From Proteiniphilum acetatigenes DSM 18083 (GTDB taxonomy: Bacteria; Bacteroidota; Bacteroidia; Bacteroidales; Dysgonomonadaceae), in contig NZ_KB905692.1 of the NCBI RefSeq assembly GCF_000380985.1, positions 124,001-188,000 of the forward strand: a DNA stretch of 64,000 nt, in the 5' to 3' direction. The notes under the pieces are model-generated. The model worked only from the letters and a program-made list of their open reading frames with translations. It did not search any database and was not told the DNA's origin. Positions 38,194-47,069 of the stretch are shown here, one piece after another; the first letter of the stretch is position 1, and every line of letters begins with the position of its first letter. The position numbers were made by a program, and so were the translations under genes.

Positions 38194-39432
38194 ATGTCGA
38201 CTTTTGCTCCCTTTGCCAAACCGATGTACGTAATGCTCAAACCAGTAGGTTCGAAGTGTAATCTCGATTGTGATTACTGTTACTATCTGGAAAAGGCAAT
38301 CCTGTATGGCAGGAAAAACCAGGTAATGAGCGAAGAACTTCTCGAACGGTTTATCCAACAATATATCGAATCCCAGACTATGCCTCAGGTAATGTTCACC
38401 TGGCATGGAGGTGAAACGCTGATGCGCCCCCTTGCGTTCTATAAAAAAGCAGTAGAGTTACAAAAAAAATATGCGGGCGGACGGCAGATCGATAATTCCA
38501 TTCAAACTAACGGCACACTACTCAACGACGAATGGTGTGCTTTCTTCAAAGAGAATAATTTCCTGGTAGGAATATCGATCGATGGGCCACAGGATTTCCA
38601 TGATGAATACCGCCGCGACAAGATGGGTCGACCCTCATTCCACCGTGTAATGAAGGGAATACAACTCCTGCAGAAACATGGAGTGGAGTTCAACTGCATG
38701 GCGGTGGTCAACGATTATAATGTAGATTATCCTTTGGAATTCTACCGGTTCTTCAAAGAGATCGGTTGCCAATTTGTACAATTCACCCCAATTGTGGAGC
38801 GCTTACGCAAAAACAACCGGGAACTGAAACTGGCTACTGCACAAGAGAAAGAGGAGGAAGTGGAGTTAGCCCCTTTCACTGTGGATGCTGAAAAATGGGG
38901 TGATTTCCTCTGTGCCATTTTCGATGAATGGGTAAAGCAGGATGTGGGCAAAATGTTTATTCAGATATTCGATTCCACACTTGCCAACTGGGTAGGAGAA
39001 CAACCGGGAGTATGTACCATGGCCAGGACCTGCGGACATGCGGGTGTTATGGAATTTAACGGGGATGTCTATTCATGCGATCATTTCGTTTTTCCGGAAT
39101 ATAAGTTAGGAAATATTTACAGTAGAACACTCACTTCGATGATGTATTCAGAAGAACAACTGAAATTCGGAAATGACAAATTCGACAAACTTCCGCGACA
39201 ATGCCGTGAATGTGATATGCTTTTTGCCTGCTATGGCGAGTGTCCCAAGAACAGGTTCATTAAGGATAAATACGGTAATGAAGGATTAAATTACCTTTGT
39301 AAAGGATATTACAAGTTTTTCTCCCATGTGGCTCCCTATATGGACTTTATGAAACGTGAACTGCTGGCAAAACGTCCGCCTGCCAACGTGATGGAATGGG
39401 CACGTAATAAAGGTGGAAAAGTGGGAAGGTGA
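38194..39432 (+). CDS. Anaerobic sulfatase-maturating enzyme (radical SAM, SPASM)
   Basis: 412 residues. The radical SAM cluster motif is CNLDCDYCYYLEK (Cys22, Cys26, Cys29). TWHGGETLMRPLAFY and VGISIDGPQDFHDEYRRDKMGRPSF are typical of anSME. The C-terminal SPASM domain holds the auxiliary-cluster cysteines (ARTCGHAG..YSCDHFVFPEYKLGNI and CRECDMLFACYGECPKNRF). It oxidises an active-site Cys or Ser of sulfatases to formylglycine without oxygen. No sulfatase lies in the window, so it acts on distant targets, probably for host or marine sulfated glycans. Own promoter and terminator. Confidence 0.95.
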   Translation: MSTFAPFAKPMYVMLKPVGSKCNLDCDYCYYLEKAILYGRKNQVMSEELLERFIQQYIESQTMPQVMFTWHGGETLMRPLAFYKKAVELQKKYAGGRQIDNSIQTNGTLLNDEWCAFFKENNFLVGISIDGPQDFHDEYRRDKMGRPSFHRVMKGIQLLQKHGVEFNCMAVVNDYNVDYPLEFYRFFKEIGCQFVQFTPIVERLRKNNRELKLATAQEKEEEVELAPFTVDAEKWGDFLCAIFDEWVKQDVGKMFIQIFDSTLANWVGEQPGVCTMARTCGHAGVMEFNGDVYSCDHFVFPEYKLGNIYSRTLTSMMYSEEQLKFGNDKFDKLPRQCRECDMLFACYGECPKNRFIKDKYGNEGLNYLCKGYYKFFSHVAPYMDFMKRELLAKRPPANVMEWARNKGGKVGR

Positions 39433-39450
39433 AAAGATGGAATGTAAAAA

Positions 39451-39483
39451 AACCGGATCACTTGAAGTGATCCGGTTTTTTAA
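39451..39483 (+). terminator. Bidirectional terminator between anSME and exbD
   Basis: Stem AACCGGATCACT / AGTGATCCGGTT, loop TGA, followed by T4 or more and preceded by a run of A, so it can serve both convergent units. Confidence 0.92.
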
Positions 39484-39500
39484 AATATTCTTTTCAGTTA

Positions 39501-39959
39501 TTAATTCTCTCCCTTGCGGGCCGAGTAACTGATTTTTAATGCATAAGCCTGTCTTAATGCCTGTTTCACCTCTGTAATATACTGCATCCGCGTATCTTCG
39601 TCTGCTTTGATAGAAACGGTCATCAGTGGTTGATCAGCTTCATTCATACTGGCCTTTTCCTGTGCGATATAATCCTGAATCTCCGATACCTGAGCGAACC
39701 TGTCGTTCAACTGCATCTGTGTACCGGTACCCAGTCTTGTATCCGTAGGGGGACCAATATTGATATAGGTCACCAGCGACTTTTTCTCTAATTTCTGAAC
39801 TTCCGAAGCGGTAGGTATTTTCACCCTCACCATCAATGTTTCCGAACGCATAGTGGTAGTAACCATAAAGAAAAACAAGATGGCGAAAACGATGTCAGGC
39901 ATAGATGCCGTATTCATTTCAGGCATCTCTCTTTTACCGCTTTTATTAAATTTTCCCAT
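39501..39959 (-). CDS. exbD: ExbD/TolR family biopolymer transport protein
   Basis: 152 residues. Short cytosolic N-terminus, one TM carrying the essential aspartate (ASMPDIVFAILFFFMVTTTM), then a periplasmic domain ending KQALRQAYALKISYSARKG. It works with ExbB as the proton-driven motor for TonB. Last gene of exbB-(4-TM)-exbD-exbD; starts two bases after the upstream exbD stop. Confidence 0.93.
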   Translation of the reverse strand: MGKFNKSGKREMPEMNTASMPDIVFAILFFFMVTTTMRSETLMVRVKIPTASEVQKLEKKSLVTYINIGPPTDTRLGTGTQMQLNDRFAQVSEIQDYIAQEKASMNEADQPLMTVSIKADEDTRMQYITEVKQALRQAYALKISYSARKGEN

Positions 39960-39961
39960 TT

Positions 39962-40597
39962 TTATTGTCCTCCTCCATAATTTTTAGGTTCTGCTTCAGA
40001 AATACGCTGAGGATAGAGATCGTTGATCTGAGTTTTCTGTTCTTCCGTCAACTCCCCATATGAAGTATTGAAATATTTCCTTGCTCCCTCTTCCCTCAAC
40101 TCATTGTATGCCCTCACCACTTCGTTCTGCACAGCGATATACGCCTTATAACTAGTGGTAGCATCGTTCTGTATAGAAACCACGTGGGATGCAGTGACAG
40201 GAACAACACCTATCGGGGCACCGAAATCCTGTTCCTCCAGTTCGGGCAATTCAGAACTGTTAGATGTATTCAAAACAAACTCTTTCACCTTATCTTTCAA
40301 TGCAGGCTTTCCTCCTACTTCACCCCTTAACTCGGCCTCATTAGCGTACCACTCGGTACCCTGCTGGTTTGTCACCATGGTCTCATTCTGGGCATTCACC
40401 AGAACAACCAACAGGTTCCTACGCTGTACATCCACAGAGGTCTGTTCCTCTGATTGTGGCGGCGGCGGTAGTCGGCGTGCCAAACCCGAGTCGACGTCCA
40501 TATTCGAAACAAGCAAGAAAAAGGTCAGCAAAAGGAATGAAACGTCAGCCATTGAACTTGCATTAAGTCCCGGAACTTTTCTATTTGACTTTGCCAT
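39962..40597 (-). CDS. ExbD/TolR family protein, longer paralogue
   Basis: 211 residues. TM with the conserved Asp: NASSMADVSFLLLTFFLLVSNMD. The periplasmic part is larger than in the paired ExbD (about 165 residues) with a YEL/ARKYFNTSYGELTEEQ helical insertion. Paired long/short ExbD genes are usual in Bacteroidetes TonB motors. Sits between the 4-TM gene (40637) and the short exbD. Confidence 0.9.
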   Translation of the reverse strand: MAKSNRKVPGLNASSMADVSFLLLTFFLLVSNMDVDSGLARRLPPPPQSEEQTSVDVQRRNLLVVLVNAQNETMVTNQQGTEWYANEAELRGEVGGKPALKDKVKEFVLNTSNSSELPELEEQDFGAPIGVVPVTASHVVSIQNDATTSYKAYIAVQNEVVRAYNELREEGARKYFNTSYGELTEEQKTQINDLYPQRISEAEPKNYGGGQ

Positions 40598-40636
40598 AAA
40601 AAAACCTTTCTTTAAATTGACCTTTGATCGGGTCGA

Positions 40637-41119
40637 TTATTTTTTTCTTCCTCCAACCAATGGTAAGATAATCATTGCCAATATTGTCACAACAAACATG
40701 ACATACATACTGTATAGCCACATATCTGTCATTTTTAACATTGGCGGGCGATTGTCAGTCCCTTCGTATCCAGGAATATTTAAAAGCGTCCCATCACCTA
40801 TTACATAAGTAATCACCAGCAGTGCAGCCAGTCCCAGAAGGGCCAGAAATCCGCCCAACGTTTTTTTAGGACTCTCTTTCAACTGTTTCAGGGAAGATGC
40901 TATTATAAATAGTACCCAAACAACAACTGTAATCGCCAGGAGTGCATAAGCCCAGTACAACAGAAGATCCGTAAATCTAGGCTGATCCATATCGGCGACA
41001 AGCTGTTCATGCGCCGGCACCTGCCCTCCCAGATAGAATAACCCCAACACTATAAGAGTAATCAAAACTCCTATATAAAGGGTAAATCTGGCAGTCCTGC
41101 TTATTTTTGTTACAGCCAT
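40637..41119 (-). CDS. Four-TM membrane protein of the ExbBD operon, function unknown
   Basis: 160 residues with four TMs (FTLYIGVLITLIVLGLFYLGG, LLYWAYALLAITVVVWVLFII, GGFLALLGLAALLVITYVIG, MWLYSMYVMFVVTILAMIILPLV). It starts 5 bases after the exbB stop and precedes two exbD genes, so it is probably an accessory subunit of the motor. No catalytic motif. Not related in sequence to ExbB or TonB as far as I can see. Confidence 0.8.
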   Translation of the reverse strand: MAVTKISRTARFTLYIGVLITLIVLGLFYLGGQVPAHEQLVADMDQPRFTDLLLYWAYALLAITVVVWVLFIIASSLKQLKESPKKTLGGFLALLGLAALLVITYVIGDGTLLNIPGYEGTDNRPPMLKMTDMWLYSMYVMFVVTILAMIILPLVGGRKK

Positions 41120-41124
41120 AATAA

Positions 41125-41919
41125 TTACAAGTTTTTGTATTTAACGTTATATTTGATCACCTGATCCAGAAAAGAAATAGAAGCATCTTCCATCTTGTTG
41201 AGGATACCTTCCATCTTAGAGAGGATGTAGTTGTAAATGATCTGAAGAATAATAGCTACGATCAAACCACCTACGGTCGTGATCAAAGCCACCTTCATAC
41301 CTCCGGCAACAATCGTCGGACTCATGTCTCCTGCTCTCTGGATATCATCGAAAGCCATAACCATACCTACTACTGTTCCCAAGAATCCGAGTGAAGGGGC
41401 AATAGCGATAAACAGAGTGATCCATGAAAGGTTTCTTTCGAGAAGACCCGACTGTACACCACCGTAAGAAACGATGGAGCGTTCTACTGCATCGGGACCC
41501 TGGTCAAGACGAAGCAATCCCTGATATACAATAGATGCTACAGGACCTCTGGTATTGCGTGCAATATCTTTTGCAGCTTCTACGTCACCTCTGTCGAGTG
41601 CATCGCCTACTTTATTCAGGAAAGGATCAGGATTTACATCTGCCAAACTCAGATAGATAATTCTTTCGAGACAGAAAGCCAAACCCAGAATTAAACAGAT
41701 AGCAATCGTGCTCATAAAGCCAGCTCCACCCTCAATAAATTTCACTTTCAGCGCCTGGTGGAAACCACCTGATGTTTCCTGAACGGCAGCCTGTGTTGTC
41801 TCAACCGAAGTAGTGGCAACTTGTTCTGTTTCTCCAGCAGTATCTTGCGCCAAAAGAACCGACGACAATCCTACGGACATCATTCCGAAGATCGCTAAAA
41901 TTGCAAATAACTTTTTCAT
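41125..41919 (-). CDS. exbB: ExbB/TolQ/MotA family proton channel protein
   Basis: 264 residues with a signal-like N-terminus (MKKLFAILAIFGMMSVGLSS..LAQ) preceding the ExbB core, a common Bacteroidetes extension. Core: TM with AGFMSTIAICLILGLAFCLERIIYLS, a cytosolic loop (residues 95-145), then LSWITLFIAIAPSLGFLGTVVGMVMAFDDIQRAGDMSPTIVAGGMKVALITTVGGLIVAIILQ with the pore threonines. First gene of this motor operon. A separate tonB lies at 44880. Confidence 0.93.
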   Translation of the reverse strand: MKKLFAILAIFGMMSVGLSSVLLAQDTAGETEQVATTSVETTQAAVQETSGGFHQALKVKFIEGGAGFMSTIAICLILGLAFCLERIIYLSLADVNPDPFLNKVGDALDRGDVEAAKDIARNTRGPVASIVYQGLLRLDQGPDAVERSIVSYGGVQSGLLERNLSWITLFIAIAPSLGFLGTVVGMVMAFDDIQRAGDMSPTIVAGGMKVALITTVGGLIVAIILQIIYNYILSKMEGILNKMEDASISFLDQVIKYNVKYKNL

Positions 41920-42032
41920 TGTGTGTTCAATTTTTTGATTAATGATCTTTACTTGTTTGTTTTTAATATTTAAATTTCAGTTTTTCTGTCTATACCTTAT
42001 AATAATAGTGACTTTTTTCTTTTATCTGGGAG

Positions 42033-42120
42033 CGGAGAGAGCGGGATTCGAACCCGCGATACACTTTTGGCGTATACACGCTTTCCAGGCGTGCCTCTTC
42101 AACCACTCGAGCATCTCTCC
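42033..42120 (-). tRNA. tRNA-Ser (anticodon GGA)
   Basis: 88 nt class II tRNA. The acceptor GGAGAGA (42114-42120) pairs with TCTCTCC (42034-42040), discriminator G at 42033, CCA not encoded. Anticodon arm CACGC-CTGGAAA-GCGTG gives GGA; long variable arm (TATACGCC-AAAA-GTGTA-like); T-loop GCGGGTTCGAATCCCGC. The same arrangement as E. coli tRNA-Ser(GGA). Confidence 0.97.
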
Positions 42121-42307
42121 CTAAAGAGAACGGAGATCTCTTCTGAAAGAGATTTTTCTGAAAACGGGTGCAAATTACAAAAAATATTTCATTCCCGCTC
42201 CATTCAGGAAACAAAATTACAGAATTTATCAAATATATACTACTTCTATCACAATAATTTTAATAAAAACCCATTTTCATACCTTAGGTTGATAAACGAG
42301 GGCCCGC

Positions 42308-43084
42308 TTAATCACCCAATTTGAATAATTCACGGGCATTTCGACTGGTGATCCGTGCGACTGATTCCTGACTCTCATTCCATATCCCGGCCAGTTGCGT
42401 AATAACATGCAACAGATAGGCCGACTCGTTTCTCTTTCCCCTGTAAGGCACTGGTGCCAGATAAGGAGAGTCGGTTTCAAGTACTACCCGGTTGAAGGGA
42501 CAATGTTTCAGCGTTTCAGACAAACCGGAGTTCCTGAAAGTCACCACTCCGTTGATCCCTATCAGGAAATTGTCCAACTCCAATATCGCTTCTAATTCTG
42601 CTTTTGTACCCCCAAAACTGTGAAATACACCTTTCAATGATGACGCCCCCACCCTTCGAATACTTTGTATCACCTCTTCGGTTGCATTCCTGAAATGGAT
42701 GGACACAGGCAAATCTTTCTCAATGCTCCATTTCAATTGTTCTTCAAAAGCATGCATCTGAACTTCCCGCAGCGAAGTATCCCAATAGAGATCAATCCCT
42801 ATCTCTCCCACGGCTATATAATCTCCGGAGTTTAACTCCCGGTAAATAATATCTAACTGCTTTCCCCAGTTTCCGGTCACACTAGTGGGATGAAGTCCCA
42901 TCATCGGATAAAAAAAACCGGGGTAATCCAATACGCATTGCTTCAGGTGTACAATAGAGGTTTCATCGATATTAGGCAGCAATACTTTCTCTACCCCCAC
43001 CTCTTTTGCGCGAATCACTACATCAGACAGATCATCCTTAAATTCTTCCACAAACAGATGAGCGTGCGTATCAATGAGATTCAT
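42308..43084 (-). CDS. TatD family metal-dependent hydrolase (DNase)
   Basis: 258 residues, amidohydrolase-like TIM barrel. Metal ligands: DTHAHLF at residues 5-11, GEIGIDLYWD near 92-101, ISIHFRNA and HSFGG, then VLETDSPYLAPVPYRGKRN, the family C-terminal signature. TatD proteins are Mg2+-dependent 3'-5' DNases or quality-control hydrolases. Its start overlaps the stop of the 231-residue gene at 43081 by 4 bases, so the two are co-expressed. Confidence 0.94.
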   Translation of the reverse strand: MNLIDTHAHLFVEEFKDDLSDVVIRAKEVGVEKVLLPNIDETSIVHLKQCVLDYPGFFYPMMGLHPTSVTGNWGKQLDIIYRELNSGDYIAVGEIGIDLYWDTSLREVQMHAFEEQLKWSIEKDLPVSIHFRNATEEVIQSIRRVGASSLKGVFHSFGGTKAELEAILELDNFLIGINGVVTFRNSGLSETLKHCPFNRVVLETDSPYLAPVPYRGKRNESAYLLHVITQLAGIWNESQESVARITSRNARELFKLGD

Positions 43085-43776
43085 TCCGCGATTTCTCCTT
43101 TTCTATAATAATAAACGATACCATATTCCCTATTACGGGCAAGTCGTTTTTCGGGAGATAAACCACTGTTGTGCTTTTCCACCTCTTCCCATATCTCAAA
43201 AATAATCTTATCCACTTTTTCCCGGTAGGCAGCAACGTCCTCTAAGACACGGGCCGTAGCCTTCTGATGTAATTTCTGGGTCTGGTATCCTTCTTTAAAA
43301 AGGGTGAACATGACCTTCACCTTGGCAATGGAGGGATTATAAATGGGGACTCCACCCTGTATGCTACGTTGATGCTCCCCATCAATGATTTTTTGGCCCC
43401 ATTCCAACAGTTGCTCGTTAGAGGTTAAATCAGGAACAACCATATTGGCTTCTTCCAACCCATACAGAGCTAGCTGTTCTTCTTTAATCTCGGAGCGCAT
43501 CACACACATATATAGTACCTGTATAAAATGGGAAATATACATACGGGCATTTTTCGTTTTTCCGGCAAAGGATTTCCCGGCTTTTACCTGTGTATCGTAC
43601 AACTGCTGATAACGGGCAGACAAATGTTCGAAATGAGTCAATACACTCTTAGCCTCATCAAGAGTTCCCGTGGAGAATAAGAGTTCCTGAAAATCCGTAT
43701 CGGCCGCTTTTTCAACTGCCGATCTCAAGGCCCTGATACGGGCGCTGTCTGTATTTGGTAATCTGCGATAGGGCAT
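43081..43776 (-). CDS. Uncharacterised helical protein coupled to tatD
   Basis: 231 residues, no signal peptide or TM, rich in charged helices. I do not recognise the family. Visible pattern: LRSAVEKAADTDFQELLFSTG, ARMYISHFIQVLYMCVMRSEIK, GGVPIYNPSIAKVKVMFTLFKEG, and C-terminal ENREYGIVYYYR-like ending. It overlaps tatD by 4 bases (ATGA), so a shared role with TatD is possible. Confidence 0.75.
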   Translation of the reverse strand: MPYRRLPNTDSARIRALRSAVEKAADTDFQELLFSTGTLDEAKSVLTHFEHLSARYQQLYDTQVKAGKSFAGKTKNARMYISHFIQVLYMCVMRSEIKEEQLALYGLEEANMVVPDLTSNEQLLEWGQKIIDGEHQRSIQGGVPIYNPSIAKVKVMFTLFKEGYQTQKLHQKATARVLEDVAAYREKVDKIIFEIWEEVEKHNSGLSPEKRLARNREYGIVYYYRKGEIAE

Positions 43777-43830
43777 GTAACTAACGGCTATGCTTCATCA
43801 ATAAGCCTCTTCTTTTTTCTTTTTTTATTA

Positions 43831-44808
43831 TTACTTCTCTCTGTACATCAGATTTTCCGCTAAAGAGATCAGATCCCTTTTATGATCATCGGTAATATTG
43901 ATTGATGACAGATAATCAAGCGACGCAAGGTAATACTTTTCGATAAGATTTTCAACGGCAAATTTCAAATTTAATTCATCATAAACATTTTTAACAAACC
44001 TGATTTTTTCGTCGGGATCATATTCGGTTGCTGTCAACCATCTGTTCAATTCCTCTCTCTGCATATCGTTTGCATTCTTCAAGCATCTGATCAGCAGAAA
44101 GGTTTTCTTATTGCATAGGATATCTCCCCCTATTTTCTTTCCAAATGTCTCGGGATTGCCATATACATCCAGCAGGTCGTCCTTTAACTGAAATGCCAGC
44201 CCTATATTGATCCCGAATTCATAAAGCAAATCGGCATCCTCAGCCGGAGCTCCGGCTATGATGGCACCGATCTTCAAGGCACAACCGATGAGTACCGCCG
44301 TTTTCAGGTGTATCATCTCGATATATTCCTCTTCTGTCACGTCGAGACGCTGTTCAAAATCCATATCGTATTGTTGTCCCTTACATATCTCCATGGCTGT
44401 AGTTGTGAACAACTCCAAAATATCGGGCAGCACACTGACAGGAACTTTAGCGATATATTTATAAGCTTCTATTACTAAAGCATCACCTGACAGGATTGCA
44501 CTGTTTTCGCTCCATTTTTTGTGTACAGTCGGATATCCGCGCCTCAAATCGGCATTGTCCATCAAATCGTCATGCACAAGGGAGAAATTATGGAATATTT
44601 CTACTGCCAATGCGGCATCTATAACCTCTTCGGCATTTTTTCCGAAAAGGTCTGCCGCCATCAATGTCAATAGCGGCCTGAGCCGCTTTCCCCCCAGCGA
44701 TAATATATATTCGGCGGGAGCGAAAAGTGTACGGGGTTGACAGTCTTTTAATACCTTCCTGGCGGCCTCATCGATGAGTTTCTCGAAAACAGATATTTTA
44801 TGCATCAT
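43831..44808 (-). CDS. Polyprenyl (geranylgeranyl/octaprenyl-type) diphosphate synthase
   Basis: 325 residues, all-helical. First Asp-rich motif SLVHDDLMDNADLRRGYPTVHKKW, second motif FQLKDDLLDVYGNPETFGKKIGGDI. Upstream GGKRLRPLLTLMAADL binds IPP. It condenses IPP units onto allylic diphosphate for quinone side chains or related lipids; chain length cannot be fixed here. The first reading start is GTG 44811; ATG 44808 or 44805 is more likely. A terminator (44831-44862) separates it from tonB. Confidence 0.94.
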   Translation of the reverse strand: MMHKISVFEKLIDEAARKVLKDCQPRTLFAPAEYILSLGGKRLRPLLTLMAADLFGKNAEEVIDAALAVEIFHNFSLVHDDLMDNADLRRGYPTVHKKWSENSAILSGDALVIEAYKYIAKVPVSVLPDILELFTTTAMEICKGQQYDMDFEQRLDVTEEEYIEMIHLKTAVLIGCALKIGAIIAGAPAEDADLLYEFGINIGLAFQLKDDLLDVYGNPETFGKKIGGDILCNKKTFLLIRCLKNANDMQREELNRWLTATEYDPDEKIRFVKNVYDELNLKFAVENLIEKYYLASLDYLSSINITDDHKRDLISLAENLMYREK

Positions 44809-44830
44809 CACGATTGACTTAAGTAAAAAA

Positions 44831-44862
44831 GCTGCTTTTGGGAGTCAAAAGCAGCTTTTTTT
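44831..44862 (-). terminator. Rho-independent terminator after tonB
   Basis: GCTGCTTTTG / CAAAAGCAGC stem, loop GGAGT, flanked by runs of A and T so it could work in both directions; on the minus strand it closes tonB. Confidence 0.9.
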
Positions 44863-44879
44863 ATATTTTTATAATCATT

Positions 44880-45578
44880 TTAGTTCTGCAAGCGGAATAC
44901 CACCGGCAGTGTAAATCGAACACGTACCGCAGATCCGCGTTGTTTTCCGGGTTTCCAACGAGGCATCTGCTGGATCACACGGATAGCCTCTCTATCGAGT
45001 GACGGGTCTACCCCGCGTACCACCTGCACGTCGGTGATGCTACCATCTCTCTCAACAACAAAGTTACAGATTACACGCCCGGAGATACCGTTTTCCTGTG
45101 CGATGACCGGATACCTGATATTATCACTCAGGAACTTCATCATGGCTGCATTCCCACCGGGGAATTCCGGCTGTTCTTCCACCACAACGAAGATCTCTTC
45201 GGTCACCTCTTCCTGTTTCGGTTTAGGTGGTGGAGGTGGAATATAGACTTCCGTTTGTCTCTGACTCTGATCGTCTTCACTCTTTATCTCCATCTTGGTG
45301 TCCACTTTCTCTTCTACCACCTCGATAATCTCGGGTGCTTCGGGTTCAGGCGGAGGAGGAGGTGGCGGAGGTGTCGGGTCACGACGAGTGATCTCGATTT
45401 CCTCTTCGGCCAAAACATCCTGAACAAGAACAGTCTCATCCAGTTTCCGTGTTTCGGTCGACCATTCAAAAGCGAAGAAAAGGATAGAAACACCAAGCAC
45501 CATTCCCATCAGGATATATGTGCCTCGATGTCTTTCCAGATTCGCTTTCGGCGTTTTTTTTACTTCATCTTTGTTCAT
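44880..45578 (-). CDS. tonB: TonB-family energy transducer
   Basis: 232 residues. Cytosolic tail, TM at residues 21-38 (TYILMGMVLGVSILFFAF), proline-rich periplasmic spacer (PPPPPPPEPEAPEI) and a C-terminal TonB domain (FPGGNAAMMKFLSDNIRYPV to MPRWKPGKQRGSAVRVRFTLPV). It connects the ExbBD motor to outer-membrane TonB-dependent transporters. The C-terminal domain is nearly the same as in the TonB at 60494. Minus-strand TATTTTTG at 45628-45635 with CAA (TTG) at 45658-45660 is a possible promoter. Confidence 0.94.
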   Translation of the reverse strand: MNKDEVKKTPKANLERHRGTYILMGMVLGVSILFFAFEWSTETRKLDETVLVQDVLAEEEIEITRRDPTPPPPPPPPEPEAPEIIEVVEEKVDTKMEIKSEDDQSQRQTEVYIPPPPPKPKQEEVTEEIFVVVEEQPEFPGGNAAMMKFLSDNIRYPVIAQENGISGRVICNFVVERDGSITDVQVVRGVDPSLDREAIRVIQQMPRWKPGKQRGSAVRVRFTLPVVFRLQN

Positions 45579-45847
45579 TGTGAATCTTTTTTTATCTACT
45601 GCTTGTTTTTATCACTCTGTTTAAATGCAAAAATAGCTATTTTTTTATTCCGTACCGCAATTTATAAAGAAAATTCCGAAAAAAAGAACTTTTTAATTTC
45701 TTTTATGCGATTATCACAGTTTTCATATGTGTTTACTCAACAACCCATATGAAATCGATAAACCTCCTAATCATCACATCTCCCAAATGCCGGCATCATC
45801 TTTAAAAATAGGACAATATAATCTAGCCAAGGTTTAACGAAAAGCGT

Positions 45848-46384
45848 TTATTTTACTTTATAAATATCTTTAAGGTTTCTGCCATATCCATCATAATCCA
45901 GCCCGTAACCGACAATAAAGTCATTGGGGATTTCCAATGCCACATAATCGATATGGAGTTTCTGCCGCAATGCAGCAGGTTTAAACAGCAAAGTAGCAAC
46001 CTTTACCTCCAATGGATTGTATCTCTCCAACTCCTTTTTGAGCGCTACCATAGTATTCCCGCTATCTACAATATCTTCCACAATCACCACATTACGGCCT
46101 TCGATGCTTTCATTCAGGCCCAGCACTTCCTGTACCTTGTTTGTGGTAGATGTTCCATGATAGGAGGCAAGACGTACAAATGTAATTTCACTGGGGATGG
46201 AAACCTCCTTCATTAACTCTCCGGCAAACATAAAAGCACCGTTGAGCACAGCCAGAAAGATCGGATCCTTTCCTCTCAGGTCGGAGTTTATACGTTCGGC
46301 AATCCGTTTTATTCCCTGTTCAATGATCTCTTGTTCAATAAACAATTCAAACTGTTTATCCTTGATGGTTATGACTTCTTTCAC
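45848..46384 (-). CDS. hpt: Hypoxanthine phosphoribosyltransferase
   Basis: 178 residues, type I PRTase. PRPP loop VVIVEDIVDSGNTMVALK near residues 93-110; KVATLLFKPAALRQ and the hood/active-site segment YVALEIPNDFIVGYGLDYDGYGR. It salvages hypoxanthine (and guanine) to IMP/GMP. The start codon is GTG at 46384; no in-frame ATG lies near. Monocistronic with a preceding unknown gap. Confidence 0.95.
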   Translation of the reverse strand: MKEVITIKDKQFELFIEQEIIEQGIKRIAERINSDLRGKDPIFLAVLNGAFMFAGELMKEVSIPSEITFVRLASYHGTSTTNKVQEVLGLNESIEGRNVVIVEDIVDSGNTMVALKKELERYNPLEVKVATLLFKPAALRQKLHIDYVALEIPNDFIVGYGLDYDGYGRNLKDIYKVK

Positions 46385-46459
46385 TATTCCGGATTTTTTA
46401 AAGCGTCAAAATTACTACTTTTTATGATTTTACAAAAATGAAAATAACTTTTTCAGTAT

Positions 46460-46891
46460 TTATAATGGATAATTCTCAGATAACCACTCCGGGAAATCAA
46501 CATCGTTCAGAAAAAGCATTTTCTCTTCACTGTTAAACACACGGCAGGTACGCATTTTAATTTTTTTTCGAATTGCTGCAATACAATTATATCCTATATC
46601 TGAAAGGAAGCGGGGAAATACTTTCAACATTTTGTAGAAAACGGAACCAGGATTCAATTGAGAGAAGATATAGGAAACTGCTTCCGATTTGGTTAAAAAT
46701 TCCGTCTCATTTTTAAAGATGACGATGGAGTTATAAGTCATCTTCTTATTAAAATGCAAGAATAAATCGTTGGCGAAATCTGATTGCAACGACGCAAACC
46801 TGAAAACCCGGCCGGCATCTCTATCTATGATCCATTTCACCCAACGATGACAGACATCGCATTCTCCGTCGTAAAAAACAATGGGTTTCAT
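46460..46891 (-). CDS. DCC family thiol-disulfide oxidoreductase-like protein (DUF393)
   Basis: 143 residues from ATG 46891 (MKPIVFYDGECDVCHRWVKW); the longer frame has a poor N-terminus. The family signature is YDGECDVC with the two cysteines of a CxxC motif, followed by DRDAGRVFRFASLQSD. Such proteins are small thioredoxin-like oxidoreductases of unknown substrate. It contains the usual hydrophobic C-terminal half. Word-like repeats occur just upstream (46957-46983). Confidence 0.88.
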   Translation of the reverse strand: MKPIVFYDGECDVCHRWVKWIIDRDAGRVFRFASLQSDFANDLFLHFNKKMTYNSIVIFKNETEFLTKSEAVSYIFSQLNPGSVFYKMLKVFPRFLSDIGYNCIAAIRKKIKMRTCRVFNSEEKMLFLNDVDFPEWLSENYPL

Positions 46892-46956
46892 TTTTCTATT
46901 GATTATGAAACGAGCATGAGAACTATATCCACACAAGAAGATAATTAAAGTGTCTT

Positions 46957-46983
46957 GTGTCTTGATTCTTGGCTCTTGTCTCT
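46957..46983 (-). repeat. Partial word-like repeat (TTGATTCTTGGCTCTTG)
   Basis: Reads TGTCTTGATTCTTGGCTCTT and resembles the tail of the 1752-1794 core. Lies between the DCC gene start and trmN6. Confidence 0.55.
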
Positions 46984-47069
46984 AAATTGAACAAAGATAA
47001 ATATAATTCAGCAAAAGGGGGCCAATGCAATTGTTTAAAAATATTTTCGAGAAAGACCTGACAAAGATG

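Noticed and set aside
40155-40808. Plus-strand frame of 217 codons opposite exbD and the 4-TM gene
   Set aside because: Low-complexity Ser/Thr-rich translation, runs across two real genes on the other strand.
46384-46384. hpt start as an ATG
   Set aside because: The only start consistent with the family N-terminus is GTG at 46384; no ATG lies nearby in frame.
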